This document shows positions 43,322 through 55,779 of a stretch of 64,000 nt of DNA, in pieces (the stretch's first letter is position 1; every line of letters begins with the position of its first letter). This DNA is from Heterobasidion occidentale. Lineage: Eukaryota; Basidiomycota; Agaricomycetes; Russulales; Bondarzewiaceae. The stretch spans positions 248,001-312,000 of the forward strand of contig JBCAQO010000006.1 in the NCBI GenBank assembly GCA_039111635.1, given 5' to 3'. A program made the position numbers and the translations under genes. A model generated the notes under the pieces. The model saw nothing but the letters and a program-made list of their open reading frames with translations, had not been told where the DNA came from and did no database searches.

Positions 43322-45469
43322 TCAGATGAGCTCGGCATCCTGCAGGTGGTTCCGAAGGATGCCCTCGCGCACGGTCCCGAGCGTGGTCGCCGTCGCCTTG
43401 ATGTCCTGCAAGCCACGCGCGGTGAGCGGATCGGTTTCATCAGACAGACAAGCGGAGATTCAGGGGAAAGGGCAAAGGCGGTGTAGATCGGGGGAGGAAG
43501 AGGAGGGGAGGGGCGTGACACTCACAACGACAGATGTGGGGAACGAATAAAACCCGCGCGGCTCGGGCGAGTACTTTTTCGAGATGTCGCGGAACTGTTG
43601 GCGGAAATCTGGATCGCGTGGCACGGGGGTGTCAATGTCAGCTATTGATGTACGCATAGCGTGCAGGGTCTTGGGAGGGTGTGCGGACGTACATTTTATG
43701 ACGGCAGTGTGCTCGTTGGGCCTATCGCCATACGTGGGTACGGAGCGCCTGATCTGCTGCCCACGCTCTAGTTTGCGCTGGAGCAGATCGCACTTGTTTA
43801 AGAACAGGATCAACTGGACCTGTGCGAAGGATGGTGAGGACGTGCGTCATGACGGCAGTCTGACAGTGACAGGAGGAACGGAGGGCGACGTACCTTTGCC
43901 AAAAGCTTCGAAGAGCAGACAGCTTTCCATAACAGGAATGAGTCTTCCAAGCGGTTCACTTTGCGGTCTTCCGCGAGGGGCTCGTCGAAGACGGAAATGG
44001 GCGCAAGGAATATGATGGCGTTTACGTCCATGAAGTAAGGGTACCATGCCGACCGCTGCATGATGGCTGGTGAGCGTGAGAGGGCAAAGAGGAGGAAGAT
44101 CGCGTACGTATGAGCGTGCGCCTCCAACATCGTACATGATCCATTCCCGCCCAGCTTCACTACCTGTGGACGTCTGTCAGGGAAGGCCGGGCGTGGGTCG
44201 AACAGAGACGCACCTTTCTCGAATATGAAGCTATACTCCTGCACTCCCATTGTCCGCAGACGAGCACGAATAACATCGTCATCGGAGGGCTCGTAGTTTC
44301 GGCTCGTGATTCTCTCGACATCATCCAAGAAACTAGACAAGGGTCAAATACCACAACACGGGCGGAAGCAAGACACTCACAATCCAGGCTGGTCATCTAT
44401 CCGTATGTTCCGCTTCGCCAACACAGCGTGCACCGTCTCGTCCTCCCATAGCGTCCGGATATCATCGCTACATCCAGCGATCACCTCCACCGCTTCTTCT
44501 GCAGCCTCCTCCCTTCCCTTCCTGATTCGCGTCTCTCCTTCCCGGCCCCGACCCAGGTTCAGCGCGCCTCTCCAGCCACTCCGCGAATGGACAAAGAATT
44601 CCTTTGGTCGCGCCCGGTGGCGCTGCGAAGAGACAACTGCAGAGGACGTGTTTTGAGAGTCCATGCCTTGGAAAGGCGTCGCAGGCCCGCGCAGATCGCC
44701 TGGGTTTTCGGTAGCGCCAGCCCCGAGGCGCACCTCGAGATCGCGTTGCACGCGCCGCAATGGGCCGAGCCGAAGCTGTAATAGCCGATGCTGCTCTGTG
44801 AATGCGAACTTCGGGACGTTGGAGGCGCTTCGCGACGTGATGGAGGAAGTGTGCGAATGTTGTGTCGTGCGGTCGTCTTGATCGTCTTCAGACGATGTTT
44901 CGTCGGAGGAGTTTGAGAAGGCGAGGCGGGTGATACGCGGCTGGAAGACTCTGAGTGAGCCATTTCGCGGCTGACGGCATCGAGGATGGTGTTGACAGAT
45001 CGAACGAGATTGAGGAGGATGACGGATCTCCAGGAGGCGCGTTCTTCGAGCCACGCATTTCGTGCGTAAGCAAGCTGGAAATCTGGAAACGTGAAAGCAA
45101 CACGCGTTTGCATCGTTGACAACACGACGGGGGACAACGTGGCTCACTCTTCACCGTAGTCGACTTGCCTACACACCCCATGTTCCGTAAATTCAAACAA
45201 TGATATATGAGATGGGTACGGAGTTGGGGACGAGAATCGCAAGACGCACCGCTTTCGCTCTGGCCGAGGAGCAAGACCTTGATAGGGGGCTTCTTATGCC
45301 GCTTCCTCATCGCGCTGGCCTCTGCCTTGATCTGTTCATCGATCATGTCGCTCACGCGGCGCGCCTCCGCCTCCTGTTGTTCTCGCACGGCACGCTGTTC
45401 TGTAGTTTCATCCTTCGGCGGAGCCATGGCCCTAGCCAGGGGGTCTGAGTCGGTGGAGGGGCGGGGCAT
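43322..45469 (-). CDS. Heterotrimeric G-protein alpha subunit, atypical (Gln-to-Ala in switch II)
   Basis: About ten exons on the minus strand, most joined by GT-AG introns. Order: a charged N-terminus (RRVSDMIDEQIKAEASAMRKRHKK); the P-loop VLLLGQSES-G|GKSTTVK split by an intron near 45250-45165; FQLAYARNAWLEERASWRSV; a Ser-rich insertion and helical-domain part ending ALWEDE-type TLWEDETVHAVL; switch I RARLRTMGVQEYSF with its Arg finger; switch II YDVGGARS; MDVNAIIFLAPISVFDE; the base-contact motif FLNKCD; and the C-terminus DIKATATTLGTVREGILRNHL ending at 43322. Canonical G-alpha has DVGGQ; here Ala replaces the catalytic Gln, as I recall for an expanded Agaricomycete subfamily. The start (45469, or 45499/45427) and the junction near 44930-44800 are uncertain. 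It acts at the inner plasma membrane in receptor signalling. Confidence 0.82.
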
Positions 45470-48050
45470 GGCGCAATGGAAGGGAGGGGGGGAGGGCAAA
45501 GGGGGAAGCAGGGGCCGAGGAGGACTGGATGCGGACGACTATGTATAGTGGACTTGGTTTCCAATCACGCTGAAAGCGGCGCCGGATATGTGATCGGGAG
45601 GTGGGCCTGGGAGAACTCCACACCAATGGAAAGGGGGCCCGCTGTTTGCATGCCGGCAGCTGCTGGCTATCCCCTTCTCTTCTCTTTGATCATCAATTCC
45701 TGTCGAAATCTGACTGGCAAGGAAACCGCCCCATACCCGTACGCACGCCTAAATCCCCCGGCAGCTCTCCCCACTCTAGCTCAACTGCACTGGACTCACG
45801 CCACAGTGGCGCCCAGCGCCGAGTATAGCAATAGACCTGCGCCTGCCTGCGTGAGTAAGGCTATGTGGTCGGCTTGGGTGATACCCTTACCGACACTTTG
45901 GAGAAATCAGACGGCCTCCGAGAAATGTTCGGAACATCACCGCAGTTTAACTATGAAACAACGCAAACGTCATCGAGTGAAAACTGACAGTCCTGTGAGC
46001 GTTCGCGCTCATCATTCCCTCCGTGCCGCCGGCCAATTTTTCTGAGAAATTCACAAAGCTCCGGTCCATGCTAGCATGCTTGTGGAGATGGTAAAAAAGA
46101 AATGGAGGTTGTGGTGAGGTTGTTTGTGGGGGCCTGCAGCAGGAACCTGGGGGAGCGCTTGGGTGACGGCACGGCCCGGAGCGGGGTCCGAAATGGCCGA
46201 CTCCGTGAGAGCCACTGAGACCCGCATTCTTCTCTATCTCAAGCGATCCATTGCCCATAGGCAGTCCATCGTCTCTGTCAAGCTGCACATATACCGGTAC
46301 ACCCCGGTGTCCCCCTCGGGTGCGGTTGCATCAATTCAGTAACGGAAGTCTTCGTGGTGCTTGGGCCCCCGGCGGATGCAGACCTTAATTCTTGCGGGGC
46401 CGATGCCCTTATGCAGATCCTGAAACCCCGGAATGGCCTGCGCTCTGGATGATCTGCTGTGCGGGGCAACCTCTGGCAAGCTGCCCGGCTTTGTGAGGAA
46501 CGCGATCAGACACGCTACGAAGGTGTGGTGAAACACAGGGGCTGTACAGTGCCATACAAGACGTAGGGGCGCCTGAGAGGCTAAGAGGATCTCTTTAGGC
46601 CCCAGATGCGCTATAGTAGGATGGGAATTGGAAGCCCTTTGTCGGAGGAGGTGCGGGAGATCCTAAAACTATTTCAGAGATTGCCTTTGTGTTCCATCGG
46701 CTTCCATCGTTCGATCGTCCGAAAACCCATTCGTAGAGATCTCGGCTCTGCTGGAGCTAATACTGATGAAACGGACACGTCTCAGATCTCAACTGTGTTT
46801 CCCTGTAAGCGGTACACTCCACTGCAACCTGGGAATATGCCCTATCGGATTGCATGGGCGCATCCGCGAATGTAGGTACATGCGGGCTGCGGATGCCTAA
46901 TGGCAGTATCCCTCACAAGTTTTTTTTTTCTTTTGTCGTGGCTTCCGCATCCATCCACCATTATCGGCAGTATCGATCTCCAAAGGACGCGCTCTGCAGG
47001 TTGGGGCGCCTCTGCTTAGGATACAGTTAGCGCCTATGTCCGTTATGGTCTTGGTTAGTTGCCCTTTTTTCATGCAATGCGCGTGAACTCATCTGCACAG
47101 CATTTGGTTTTTGCGATCTGGTCTTATGCGCGTCCTTGATCATTGTTCTCTATCATCTATGTTAAGAAAAGGCGCTGAACACCGCCTAGCCTCAAACCTT
47201 TGGTTGTCGCACCCACCCTAACGATAAGTTTTTTAGGCTTCGATCCGTTCCGTTACTCTCCTGATCAACCGACTGCCTGGAAACCCTTCCACGATGCACC
47301 TGTGGAACATGTTTCTGAGGCCGCCCGACGACGTCCACGCCCTGGTGAATCGCAACACCTCGTTGCATCGTTCCATCTTGGCTAGGCTCTCGGAGTGCTC
47401 TCGAAGCTTCCATCTTAGAGCACCTGAGCGCTTTTTTTTGATGCCCCCGCTCAATCATCGCACAGGTATGCCCCGTCCAGAGGCACACACGTAGGACAAG
47501 GCGCGTCATTGTATTGTACTCTGACATCGGATGTCATACTTCGGGCCGTGGCGCTTGCTTGCCACGACTTTATGCCACAATGGGCTCGTACAAGCTCAAG
47601 TGACCTTCTGGTCGTTTCGAGAAGCCATCGTGGCACGTACGTCTTTATCCATCTGCCGAATTGCAGCCGCCGTTGATTGTTTCGAGCACTCCATCTTATA
47701 GAGCATAATGTCCAGGACAAACGTTACTGTCAGACCAGTCTATGCGGTCTACCAGGACAGATTCCTTGGGGGTTTGAGTACCGGGTCCTCGATTTTCGAT
47801 GTCCTCAAGAGCATTCTAGATGACATGGACGATGACACGCTATCTTCCCGCGGTTATATCTAGGTCTTTCGGAAGCCTTTCGAAGTCGCATTTGTCGGTT
47901 CTGCTCACGAGTCATACGTACTCCAATGACATGGCTATCACCAAAGACAAACTCATCCCCGCCGCGTATCGGCGAATCCGACTCTAGGGGCATGTTTAAA
48001 AGGCTCTTCTCTGTGTTTAGGACCACGCAGGCCTCGCACTTCGCAGCAAG
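45470..48050. other. Intergenic region, no gene recognised
   Basis: About 2.6 kb between the divergent G-alpha and P450-A genes. There are short unsupported open frames only. The part at 47488-47660 is similar to 57018-57200 upstream of P450-B, and both probably belong to a duplicated promoter region. A poly-T run lies near 46920. Confidence 0.4.
47488..47660 (+). repeat. Duplicated upstream segment of P450-A (partner at 57018-57200)
   Basis: Both segments start CACACACGTAGGA(C/G)AAGGC(G/A)CGTCA and continue with related sequence around CGGGCCG(T/C). They lie 563 and 629 bp before the ATG codons of the two P450 genes. A weaker match lies at about 53180-53320. I infer that the P450s were duplicated with their upstream regions. 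Confidence 0.55.
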
Positions 48051-50161
48051 ATGGTTCTCGGCGCCTTCCAACAACCTGGTCTCATCACAGTCGTTGCAGC
48101 AGCAGTTCTGAGCATTGTCACTGTCGGTATCTTAGCGCGCAGAGCTCGTCGTCCTTCCACGCCGCCTGGCCCGAAATCATCTTGGCTGGGGTTCGGACAA
48201 CCCTTTGTCCCCGCGACATATCCCTGGTATACCTACGAGGAATGGCAGAGACTCTACGGTATCCTTTCTCTTTATCATTGGTTTCCTTATCATTGGTGCA
48301 ACGAACGGATGGCTCAAGATTTTTTTGTCTTTAGGTGACATTGTGTACTACCGTGCATTTGGGAACTCTGTCGTCGTCATCAACTCGGCCAAGGTCGCAG
48401 ATGACCTCCTTGAGAAGCGCGGTGCCATTTATTCCTCCAGGCCCGTCAGGACTATGTTGAGAGAGCTGTATGTCGTCTTTCTCTCCGCTGAAATTTCTCT
48501 CATCATGTATATGAGTTTTTCAGGATGGGTTGGAATTGGTCCTTCGCCAGCATGCTCTACAGTAATTCCTGGAGAAAATATCGCAGCGCCTTCCATAGGC
48601 ATTTTAACTCACGTGCAACGGCCCGGTACGAGCCGTTGCAGCTGAAGGAGGTGCATATATTTCTTCATAACCTGTACCGTGCTCCGGAAAACTTGTACTA
48701 TCATACGCGCAGGTGAAGTCTCGAGCTTACTGTTGTGCACAACGTGCTGAGCGTGATTATAGGAATGCCGCCGCATTGGTCATGAAGATCTCATATGACC
48801 ATGATATCGCAGAGGAGGGAGATCACTTCGTAACCCTGGCCGATAGGGCTATGTCGAGGACCACCGAAGCGGCGATTCATGGAGCTTACGTTGTGGACTA
48901 CCTCCCCATTTGTGAGTCACAGTATATCTTCTTCGAAATGCATCCCTAATGTAGTGCCGAGGATAGTGAGGTACATCCCTAGTTGGTTCCCGGGCGCCGA
49001 GTTCAAGAGGAAGGCTATGAACTGGCGTGCAGACTCCGTAGCGATGCTTGAGGAGCCTTTCAACATGGTCAAACAGAGGATGGTATGAGAATGATTCTGT
49101 CGTGTATCGATGTTTTGGCTGATATCACTCGGCCGTTAGGCCTCCGGAAGTGCAGGACCCTGCGTGACCACGTTGGAGTTGGAGAGCGCCAATCGTGAGA
49201 AGGAGATTGATGTCCCGATGATCCAAGGTGTCGCCGCTATCTCATACGCAGGTAAGATCATATTTTTGCATCCATTTGACTAGTCTCAAACTCTTTCGCG
49301 ATCAGCCGGCGCTGATACAGTGGGCACGCCTTTTATGTTTAAATCCGTAGTCATCACTCACGATCGATCTACAGACCGTTTCTGCCATCATGTCATTCTT
49401 CGTTGCCATGATGAATAACCCTGAGATCCAGCGCAAGGCTCAAGAAGAAATTGATCGCGTCGTGGGGAGTGATCGTCTCCCTACGTTCGAAGATCGAAGC
49501 CATCTCCCATTCATCACCTGCATCGTCTGGGAATGTCTACGATGGAATCCCGTCGCACCATTGGGCGTCCCTCATGCATCGGTTCAAGATGACGTCTACG
49601 AAGGTTACTGGTTTCCCAAGGGCACCACCATCGTCCCGAATATCTGGCGAGTTGGATGTAGCAACGAATGTTCGCTCCCAGCTAATGCACTTGCGCTTGG
49701 CAGGGCGATGTTCCACAACGAGGCCAAGTATCCGGATTCGTTCACGTTCAACCCAGAAAGATTTGCAGATGAAAAGAAAAACGCTGAACTCGAAATCAAC
49801 GAGCTGCCCAAAATAGCCTTCGGGTTCGGGCGCCGGTATGTGACATATGAATATGCTGGTCATCGCATGTTCACACCATGCTTGCCTCAGTGTCTGTCCT
49901 GGCCGCTGGCTCGCGCTCGACACCATATGGATCACGATCGCGTCGGTCCTGGCCGTCTACAACGTCTCCAAGCCCAAGGATACGAATGGTGTTGTCATCG
50001 AGCAGCCCATCGAGTTTACAGGCGTTTCGATCAGGTGTGTGTCCAGGTCGCTTGATAATAGTTCTTCCTCAATCTCTGCTCCCTACAGTCGGCCAAAGCC
50101 GTTCAAATGCGTCATCGCTCCTCGCTCAGGAGAGTCTCTGGCTCTCATAAGGAAGGTGTAG
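48051..50161 (+). CDS. Cytochrome P450 A (microsomal, basidiomycete multigene type)
   Basis: Eleven exons (48051-48258, 48335-48467, 48524-48712, 48763-48911, 48967-49082, 49140-49251, 49306-49319, 49375-49646, 49704-49835, 49891-50034, 50089-50161) give 513 residues, normal for the family. It has an N-terminal membrane anchor (about residues 10-30), the hinge PPGPKSSWLGFG, the C-helix WRKYRSAF, the I-helix oxygen-binding AGADT (about 303-307), the K-helix ECLR (about 360-363) and the haem loop FGFGRR-VCPGR with Cys about 444. Ten introns are in phase. Intron 8 (49647-49703) begins GCGAGT, a GC-AG intron; the paralogue has GTGAGT there. The reaction is O2- and NADPH-dependent oxidation at the ER membrane; the substrate is unknown. 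It is the first gene of the putative cluster. Confidence 0.9.
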
Positions 50162-50621
50162 TGTAGAGGGTTCAGTCTGCCGTTGTATAGTATTCTGAGT
50201 TTCAGTTCGAATTCACCATGTAACGGTGTGTGTAGGCTCTGTACTTTCTACGTCCAGCTAAATCAAGTCGATTGTCGGCGCAATCGACCAATAAATTTGA
50301 GAGCCACAATTCCAATCGAGTGGAAGTAGAAGGCTACCACTACAGCTACACTGTGGTGTCTGCACCAAGCGGATCAATTTCAAGCTATTCAGTACTATAT
50401 AGCTCCGCGATAGGGTTCAACCAAAATACATTATTGTCATGAAATTGGCCACTTCAATATACAGTGGAACCAAGCTAGTAAACAAGACGAAAGGACGGTT
50501 CTGAGTATCGGGGTTGTTGCGCCGAAGAAAGTTACAAGACCGGAGTTTCTGACGCTGATGACAACAAAACGCTGGAGTAGGCATGAAGCGGGGGATGAAC
50601 AGTGCCCAATGTTGAGGACCT
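50162..50621. other. Convergent 3' ends of P450-A and gene X1
   Basis: A 460-bp spacer holding the 3' UTRs of two convergent genes. No other feature is recognised. Confidence 0.5.
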
Positions 50622-51971
50622 TCACCTCCTTGACCGGTAGACAGGGAACTTAGAAGACTCAGAAGGTGCGATAGGCCCTTCGTCGGAATGGTGGGCTCCG
50701 TTATCGCAGATGCATCCGGCACCCTTAACGCGCTTCGCTAACTTCGAGACGAGACCAGGTTGAGGGGCTATCGTATGACGGTGACTTGGAGGGCGTGAAT
50801 CATAAAAATAATAACTACGTACTGGTATTCTGTGCGCGCGGGGCTTCCTCGAAGATGAGCGGGTGAGTCCTCATGGCATGCAGACGTGCCTGCTGCACAG
50901 GGTCAGAGCAAACCCGTTTTCGGGCCCGAGACTGATGGACCACCCTGGGATATATAGTCAGTACGTGAAGCCAAAGTGTCACTCCCAGAGAACACTCACA
51001 TTTCTAGAGCGGCAATCTCGTCGAGAAGCAGTTGAGGATCGTTGAGTTTTCCGACAGTCGAGAGATCATATTCCACGTTGACGATGGGCATAGTCATGTA
51101 GGCAGAGTTCTCCTTCAGACTCCAAGTGGACAAAGATGAAAAACTGTCGTCACTGTCAGGTTCCTCTTCTGAATCTGAATTCGGGGCCGTGCTTGCATCC
51201 AGAGCGGCAAGCTTCCGACGATATTCTGCAAAGGCTTCTGGATTGATCTGAGGGAACCACTCAGGCGGCCGTGGCTCGTCACCTGGATCCTCGACTTCAT
51301 AATCAAATTCCAAGCTAGAATCATCGACCGTGCCGGAAGTCTCAGTGTCGGATGGTATGAGCGGTCGGTCAACAAACGGCGTTTGGCCGAGCGCCAGCTT
51401 TCGTTGGTGGGTGGTATCCTCAACGGCTATCCTATCAATACGGTTGAGGTCCTGTTCGGAGATCGTCACAGCAAGGCGAGTATCCATAAACTTTGTCTGC
51501 ACTCGCAAGGTAACTTGCATGACAGCGTGGTGGTATAAGTCCTTCCAAGGCAGATGCTTGTTTGGGTGAAGGGGTTCTCGGTTGTGTGGGTGGAGTTTGG
51601 TGGGGGAGATTGGCACACACATAGATGCATCGATAAAGCTCTTCTCCGACTTTTCAGGTAAGCCTTGACTAACCATGGAGAATGCGCAACGATGATAGGG
51701 ACGACTTTTCGAAATGACGTCGTATATCTAAATTGTACGATATTAGTCTTAAGACGACGCATTTCAAAGAGCTGCTTGCCTCTTCTACGTATCCGACGTA
51801 CTTCCCAGTAGGTATCTTGCGAGCTAGTTCGGTTGCGTATGGATACTTGAGGGCCTTGACTGTGGCAACCGGGTCTATGGAAAGGGCAACGAACGTCCCC
51901 AAAGGAGGTACATACGCCATCATTGCAGCAGGGTCGATGGCATATGTTTGAAGTTCCTTGGTCCGACTCAT
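50622..51971 (-). CDS. Gene X1, uncharacterised protein, paralogue of X2
   Basis: Exons 51971-51780, 51727-51000, 50944-50823 and 50767-50622 give 395 residues. The start is MSRTKELQTYAIDPAAMMAY. Intron 1 begins GCAAGC, a GC-AG intron conserved at the same place in X2; the other introns are GT-AG. Conserved blocks shared with X2 are SxDPVATVxAL near residue 33, SQGLPxxS, DxSMCVPIxPTK with HPNKxLPWKD (about 95-125), an acidic DYEVEDPGD region (about 210), YDLSTVGxLNDPQLLLDE (about 290), a basic SRARKR segment, and VSKLAKRVKGAGCICDNG near the end. No membrane segment or signal peptide is seen. No family is recognised; the basic segment could be a nuclear signal. Confidence 0.7.
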
Positions 51972-53630
51972 TACGGCGGGCGGAAAGCAGGAGTGATTTA
52001 GTAGTTTATAGAGGTTCAAGAACACAAAGATCGTTTCCAATGAAGGAGACTTTGGGCGATCGGGTCAAGTGTGGGAAGAGGAGCGGGAATAGAGAACCTC
52101 GTCGAAGGTTTATATGACCGTGGACAAGGACCAAGGCTCACCTGCGTGGCATTGTGGCAGTGCGGCACAATCAAATTGAACCGCATGAAACTCGGCCCGG
52201 GTCAGACAGCATTCATACTACCGACTACGAGGATGCATGAGAGATGGTGTTACCGTGTTGGGCAAGTAGATTGCGGAAACACATAGCGGACCTCTTACGC
52301 ATCGGGATGCGTTGTTCTTCAAGGGACGTAAAACGATGCTGAAATTTGGTTCGAACCTGGCGAGCTTCTTGATGTTCGACGACAGCAGGAATAGCCCACC
52401 ATAGATGAGTATATCCCGTTCCAACGAGCAGGAGCTATTTACATTGGTATCCAAGCTTGGGTGGCTTATCGACGACATATATTGAGGCTCTCCTTGAGGG
52501 AAACATACAGCTGCATTACACTTTATCCCGAAAGGTCCAGCAGTAGAGAACATGCCAATGATGCTCCTCGAATGACAGAAGCGGTGGAGATCAATATTTC
52601 GATGTGACGCATGCTATCCGACGATCCAATCGAAATATTGTCGACGAGAAGGACAGCGGTGTCCGAGCCCTCAGCGCTTCCAGAAACTCCACGATATGAT
52701 GTTGGTCGCAAAAGATAGGAAGACAGTCCATTAGATATGTACGGGACCAAGATATGATTCAACCAGCGTCGCGTCGAAAGCAAGGATGAAGACCAGTTTC
52801 ATCAGGTCGGCAAGCTTGGTAATCGCTGTGGACCAGCGTGCGCAGCGATGGCAGCGCATGCAGGCAAATTTTTTCGAGTATCTACGGGTGAACGGCTCCA
52901 GAGGTCGTCAAGGAGGAAGTTATGCCATGCTCTGTTATACGCACCTGATGCTGAACCCCACCTTGCAGAGCTACGTCCAATGGTATACTGGTTCATACAG
53001 TCGACCATTTTCTTTCTCAGCTGCCGAAAACAATTTTCGCGAACGTATATCTGCACGTCGATAAGCGATGAGTGATGCGTCCATGAGACTTCGAGGTACT
53101 AAGACAGCCAGGTCAGGCAAGGGTGCCAGTAGTCCTGAGATCAACACGGCAAGCACCGGATAAGTAAAACGTCACAATTGGCAACGGGTACTTCGGCCGT
53201 GGCACTCCTTTCCGCGACTTCGTGCCACAATAATACGTAGTGACCTCCTGCTCAGTGCTAAGTAGGCGAGGTGGCAAACAAAAAATCTTGCCACTTTGAA
53301 AAGTACATTGTGGTTGCAGCAAAGTGAATCAAAATCAAGATATAACACATTCCTAGGGATATAGTTCCACAACAGGGTCGTATCAAGATATATATTCGTC
53401 AAAATGATAGCTACATCGATACACAGTACAATGATTGTTCAACACAATAACCGAGATGAAAGGACAGTGATGAGCCACGCAGGCGTTGCTTTCCTGAATT
53501 GTCTGGGAATATTTCCACCAAGACAGTTACCTGAGCGAAATGTCCGCCCCTGATGACGGCTGCAATTACGAAAAGCTGGAATAAGTGTCAGCGAAGGATG
53601 AACAGTGTCCAATGTTGGATGAACTTGCAT
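51972..53630. other. Intergenic region between X1 and X2
   Basis: No gene is recognised. A stretch at about 52310-52410 is similar to about 55310-55420 upstream of X2, so the duplication that made X1 and X2 included several hundred bases of upstream sequence. A segment near 53180-53320 resembles the upstream segments of the P450 genes. Confidence 0.45.
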
Positions 53631-54992
53631 TCATCTTCCCGACCGATAGAGAGGAAACTCAACAGACTCAGTGAGTGTGATCGGTCCCTCGCTAGGATCG
53701 ATATTTCCGTTAGCGCGTATGCACACTGCCCCTTTTATGGCTCTCGATAGCTTGGAGACGAGTGTAAGCCGATGGGCTGTTAAATGATGGTAACTTAGAA
53801 GGCATGCAGCACAAATTCGATATACCACGTACCAGTTTGATGTGCGCGCGGGGCTTCCTGGAGCACGGGCTCCTGAGTCTCCTTGGCGCGCAGAAGTGCC
53901 TCCTGGGCGGGGTCAGAATGAGTCAATTTGCGAGCTCGAGATTCCTTAACCAGACTGAGATATACGTCAGCACATAAAGTCGAGGTGTCGCTCAGAAAAA
54001 AAATCCTCACGTTTCTATAACGGCAAGTTCGTCGAGAAGCAGCTGGGGATCATTAAGTTCTCCGACAGTCGAGAGATCGTACTCCACATCGACGATGGGC
54101 ATAGTCAGATGGGCAGGGTCCTCCTTCAGATTCCAGAACGACAATAAACCACTGTCATCGATGCAAGAACCATCTTCCGACTTTGAGTCCGAGGTCGCCC
54201 TTGCCTTCAAACCGCTAAATACTCGATCAAGTTCTTCACAGGCTTCTATATCGACCCCATACCACTCTAGTGACCTTGGCTGATCGCCTGGATCCTCGAC
54301 TTCATAGTCAAGCTCCGAGCTAGAATCATCTGAGGCAAGCGTGCCGGAAGTCCCAGCGTCGGATGATGAGGGCGGTATCTCTATAAACGATGCTTCGCCG
54401 GAGATGAGCTTCTGTCGATGAATGTTGTCCTCAACGCATATCAATTCGATCCGTTTGGTGTCATCTTCGGAGATCATTGGCGCAAAAGTGTGGTCCATCA
54501 GCCTTGGCTTCACGGATAAAGTGAGTTGCCTGTGAGGTAAAGCGTACACGTCCTTCCAGGGAAGACGCTTGTTAGGGTGCAGATGTTCTCGACCTTGCGA
54601 GTGGGCTTTGGTCGGGGCGATTGGCACGCACATCGATTGATCAATATAGTCCTCCCTCGAAAGCTTAGGTAGGCCTTGACTGATCATGAGGAATGTGCAG
54701 CGGTGACGTTGACTCTCAATAATAGGAAGGTCGTGGAACTGAATCGTATTATGATGATCAGTCTCAAGGCTGAAGACGAGGTATATCGAGAGCTACTTGC
54801 CTGAATGACGAATCCAACGTATTTGCGAGGAGATATCTGACGGGCGAGAGCGGTTGCGTAAGGATCATGCAGGGCCTCGACTGTGGCAACCGGATCTATG
54901 GAGAACGCGGCAAACACTGCTACAGGAGGTGCATACGCCATCTTGGCAGCGGGGTCGAAGTCGTAGGTGTGGAGTGGCTTGGTTTGACTCAT
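53631..54992 (-). CDS. Gene X2, uncharacterised protein, paralogue of X1
   Basis: Exons 54992-54801, 54738-54011, 53954-53833 and 53776-53631 give 395 residues. Exon lengths (192, 728, 122, 146 nt) are identical to those of X1. It begins MSQTKPLHTYDFDPAAKMAY. Intron 1 (54800-54739) starts GCAAGT, again GC-AG. It shares all X1 blocks, and its C-terminal exon reads LTLVSKLSRAIKGAVCIRANG. The two proteins have diverged substantially in the acidic middle while keeping frame, exon sizes and ends, which indicates both are under selection. It is in tandem with X1 and flanked by the two P450 genes; a link to the same process is inferred from position only. Confidence 0.7.
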
Positions 54993-55779
54993 AGCTGGGT
55001 CGGGAGAGTGGGAGTAATCAATGGAGTTAGCGGTTGCAGATATAGAGGAATCCGGGAACCCTCTCCTATGGTACGTGTGCGGAGGACGTTAGGAGGAGGG
55101 AGAAGTAAAGAGTCAACCTCGTCCGGCGGAGGCTTTTAAAGGCCGTAAACAAAGGCTAAGGACTCACCTCCGTGGCATTGCGGCAAATCCAGGTTAAACG
55201 CTCCACACTCGGCCCGGGTCAGTGCGTGGCCACATCACTTGTACTGCCACTGCCTACTTGACGGTTCGAAGATGGCGGGAACACATCGTACCTGTTAAGA
55301 ATTTCACTGCATCAGATTTTGGGGGACGTGGAACGAAGCTGATTTTAGATTGGAACTTGGCGAGCTTCGTGTTCCACGACAGCAGGGAGCGAAGAGCCAC
55401 TCGTGGCTAAGTATATTCTTTAGCAAGAGAGAATCTAGAGCAGCGACAATAAGTGTGTAACATGTGCAAGCACCATATTCTTCTTTTTGTGCGGTAGAGG
55501 GGCAGGCCAGAAGACCTAACGGTCCATCAAGGAGATCGTCCAACAGCGTCGATATAATATGCTCTTGATGCGCTTCGACACCTTCAGGACGAAACAATAT
55601 AAATTTCTGAATGATAGTGGGGCATCATCAGAAGTAAAACACCAAACAAATGCATCGCACACGACTATTTCGCGCAGTTGGGGACTGTCCGGTGCACTTT
55701 CATGCGCGGGTGTGCCACATCGGCCCCACGTCGGGACCTAAACTCGTTGATTATGCTGTTAAATAGATTCAGAACACGG

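Noticed and set aside
49647..49703. Reading through P450-A intron 8 as coding sequence
   Set aside because: The frame is open, but the extra 19 residues fall in a conserved region where P450-B has an intron. GC-AG splicing restores the conserved protein.
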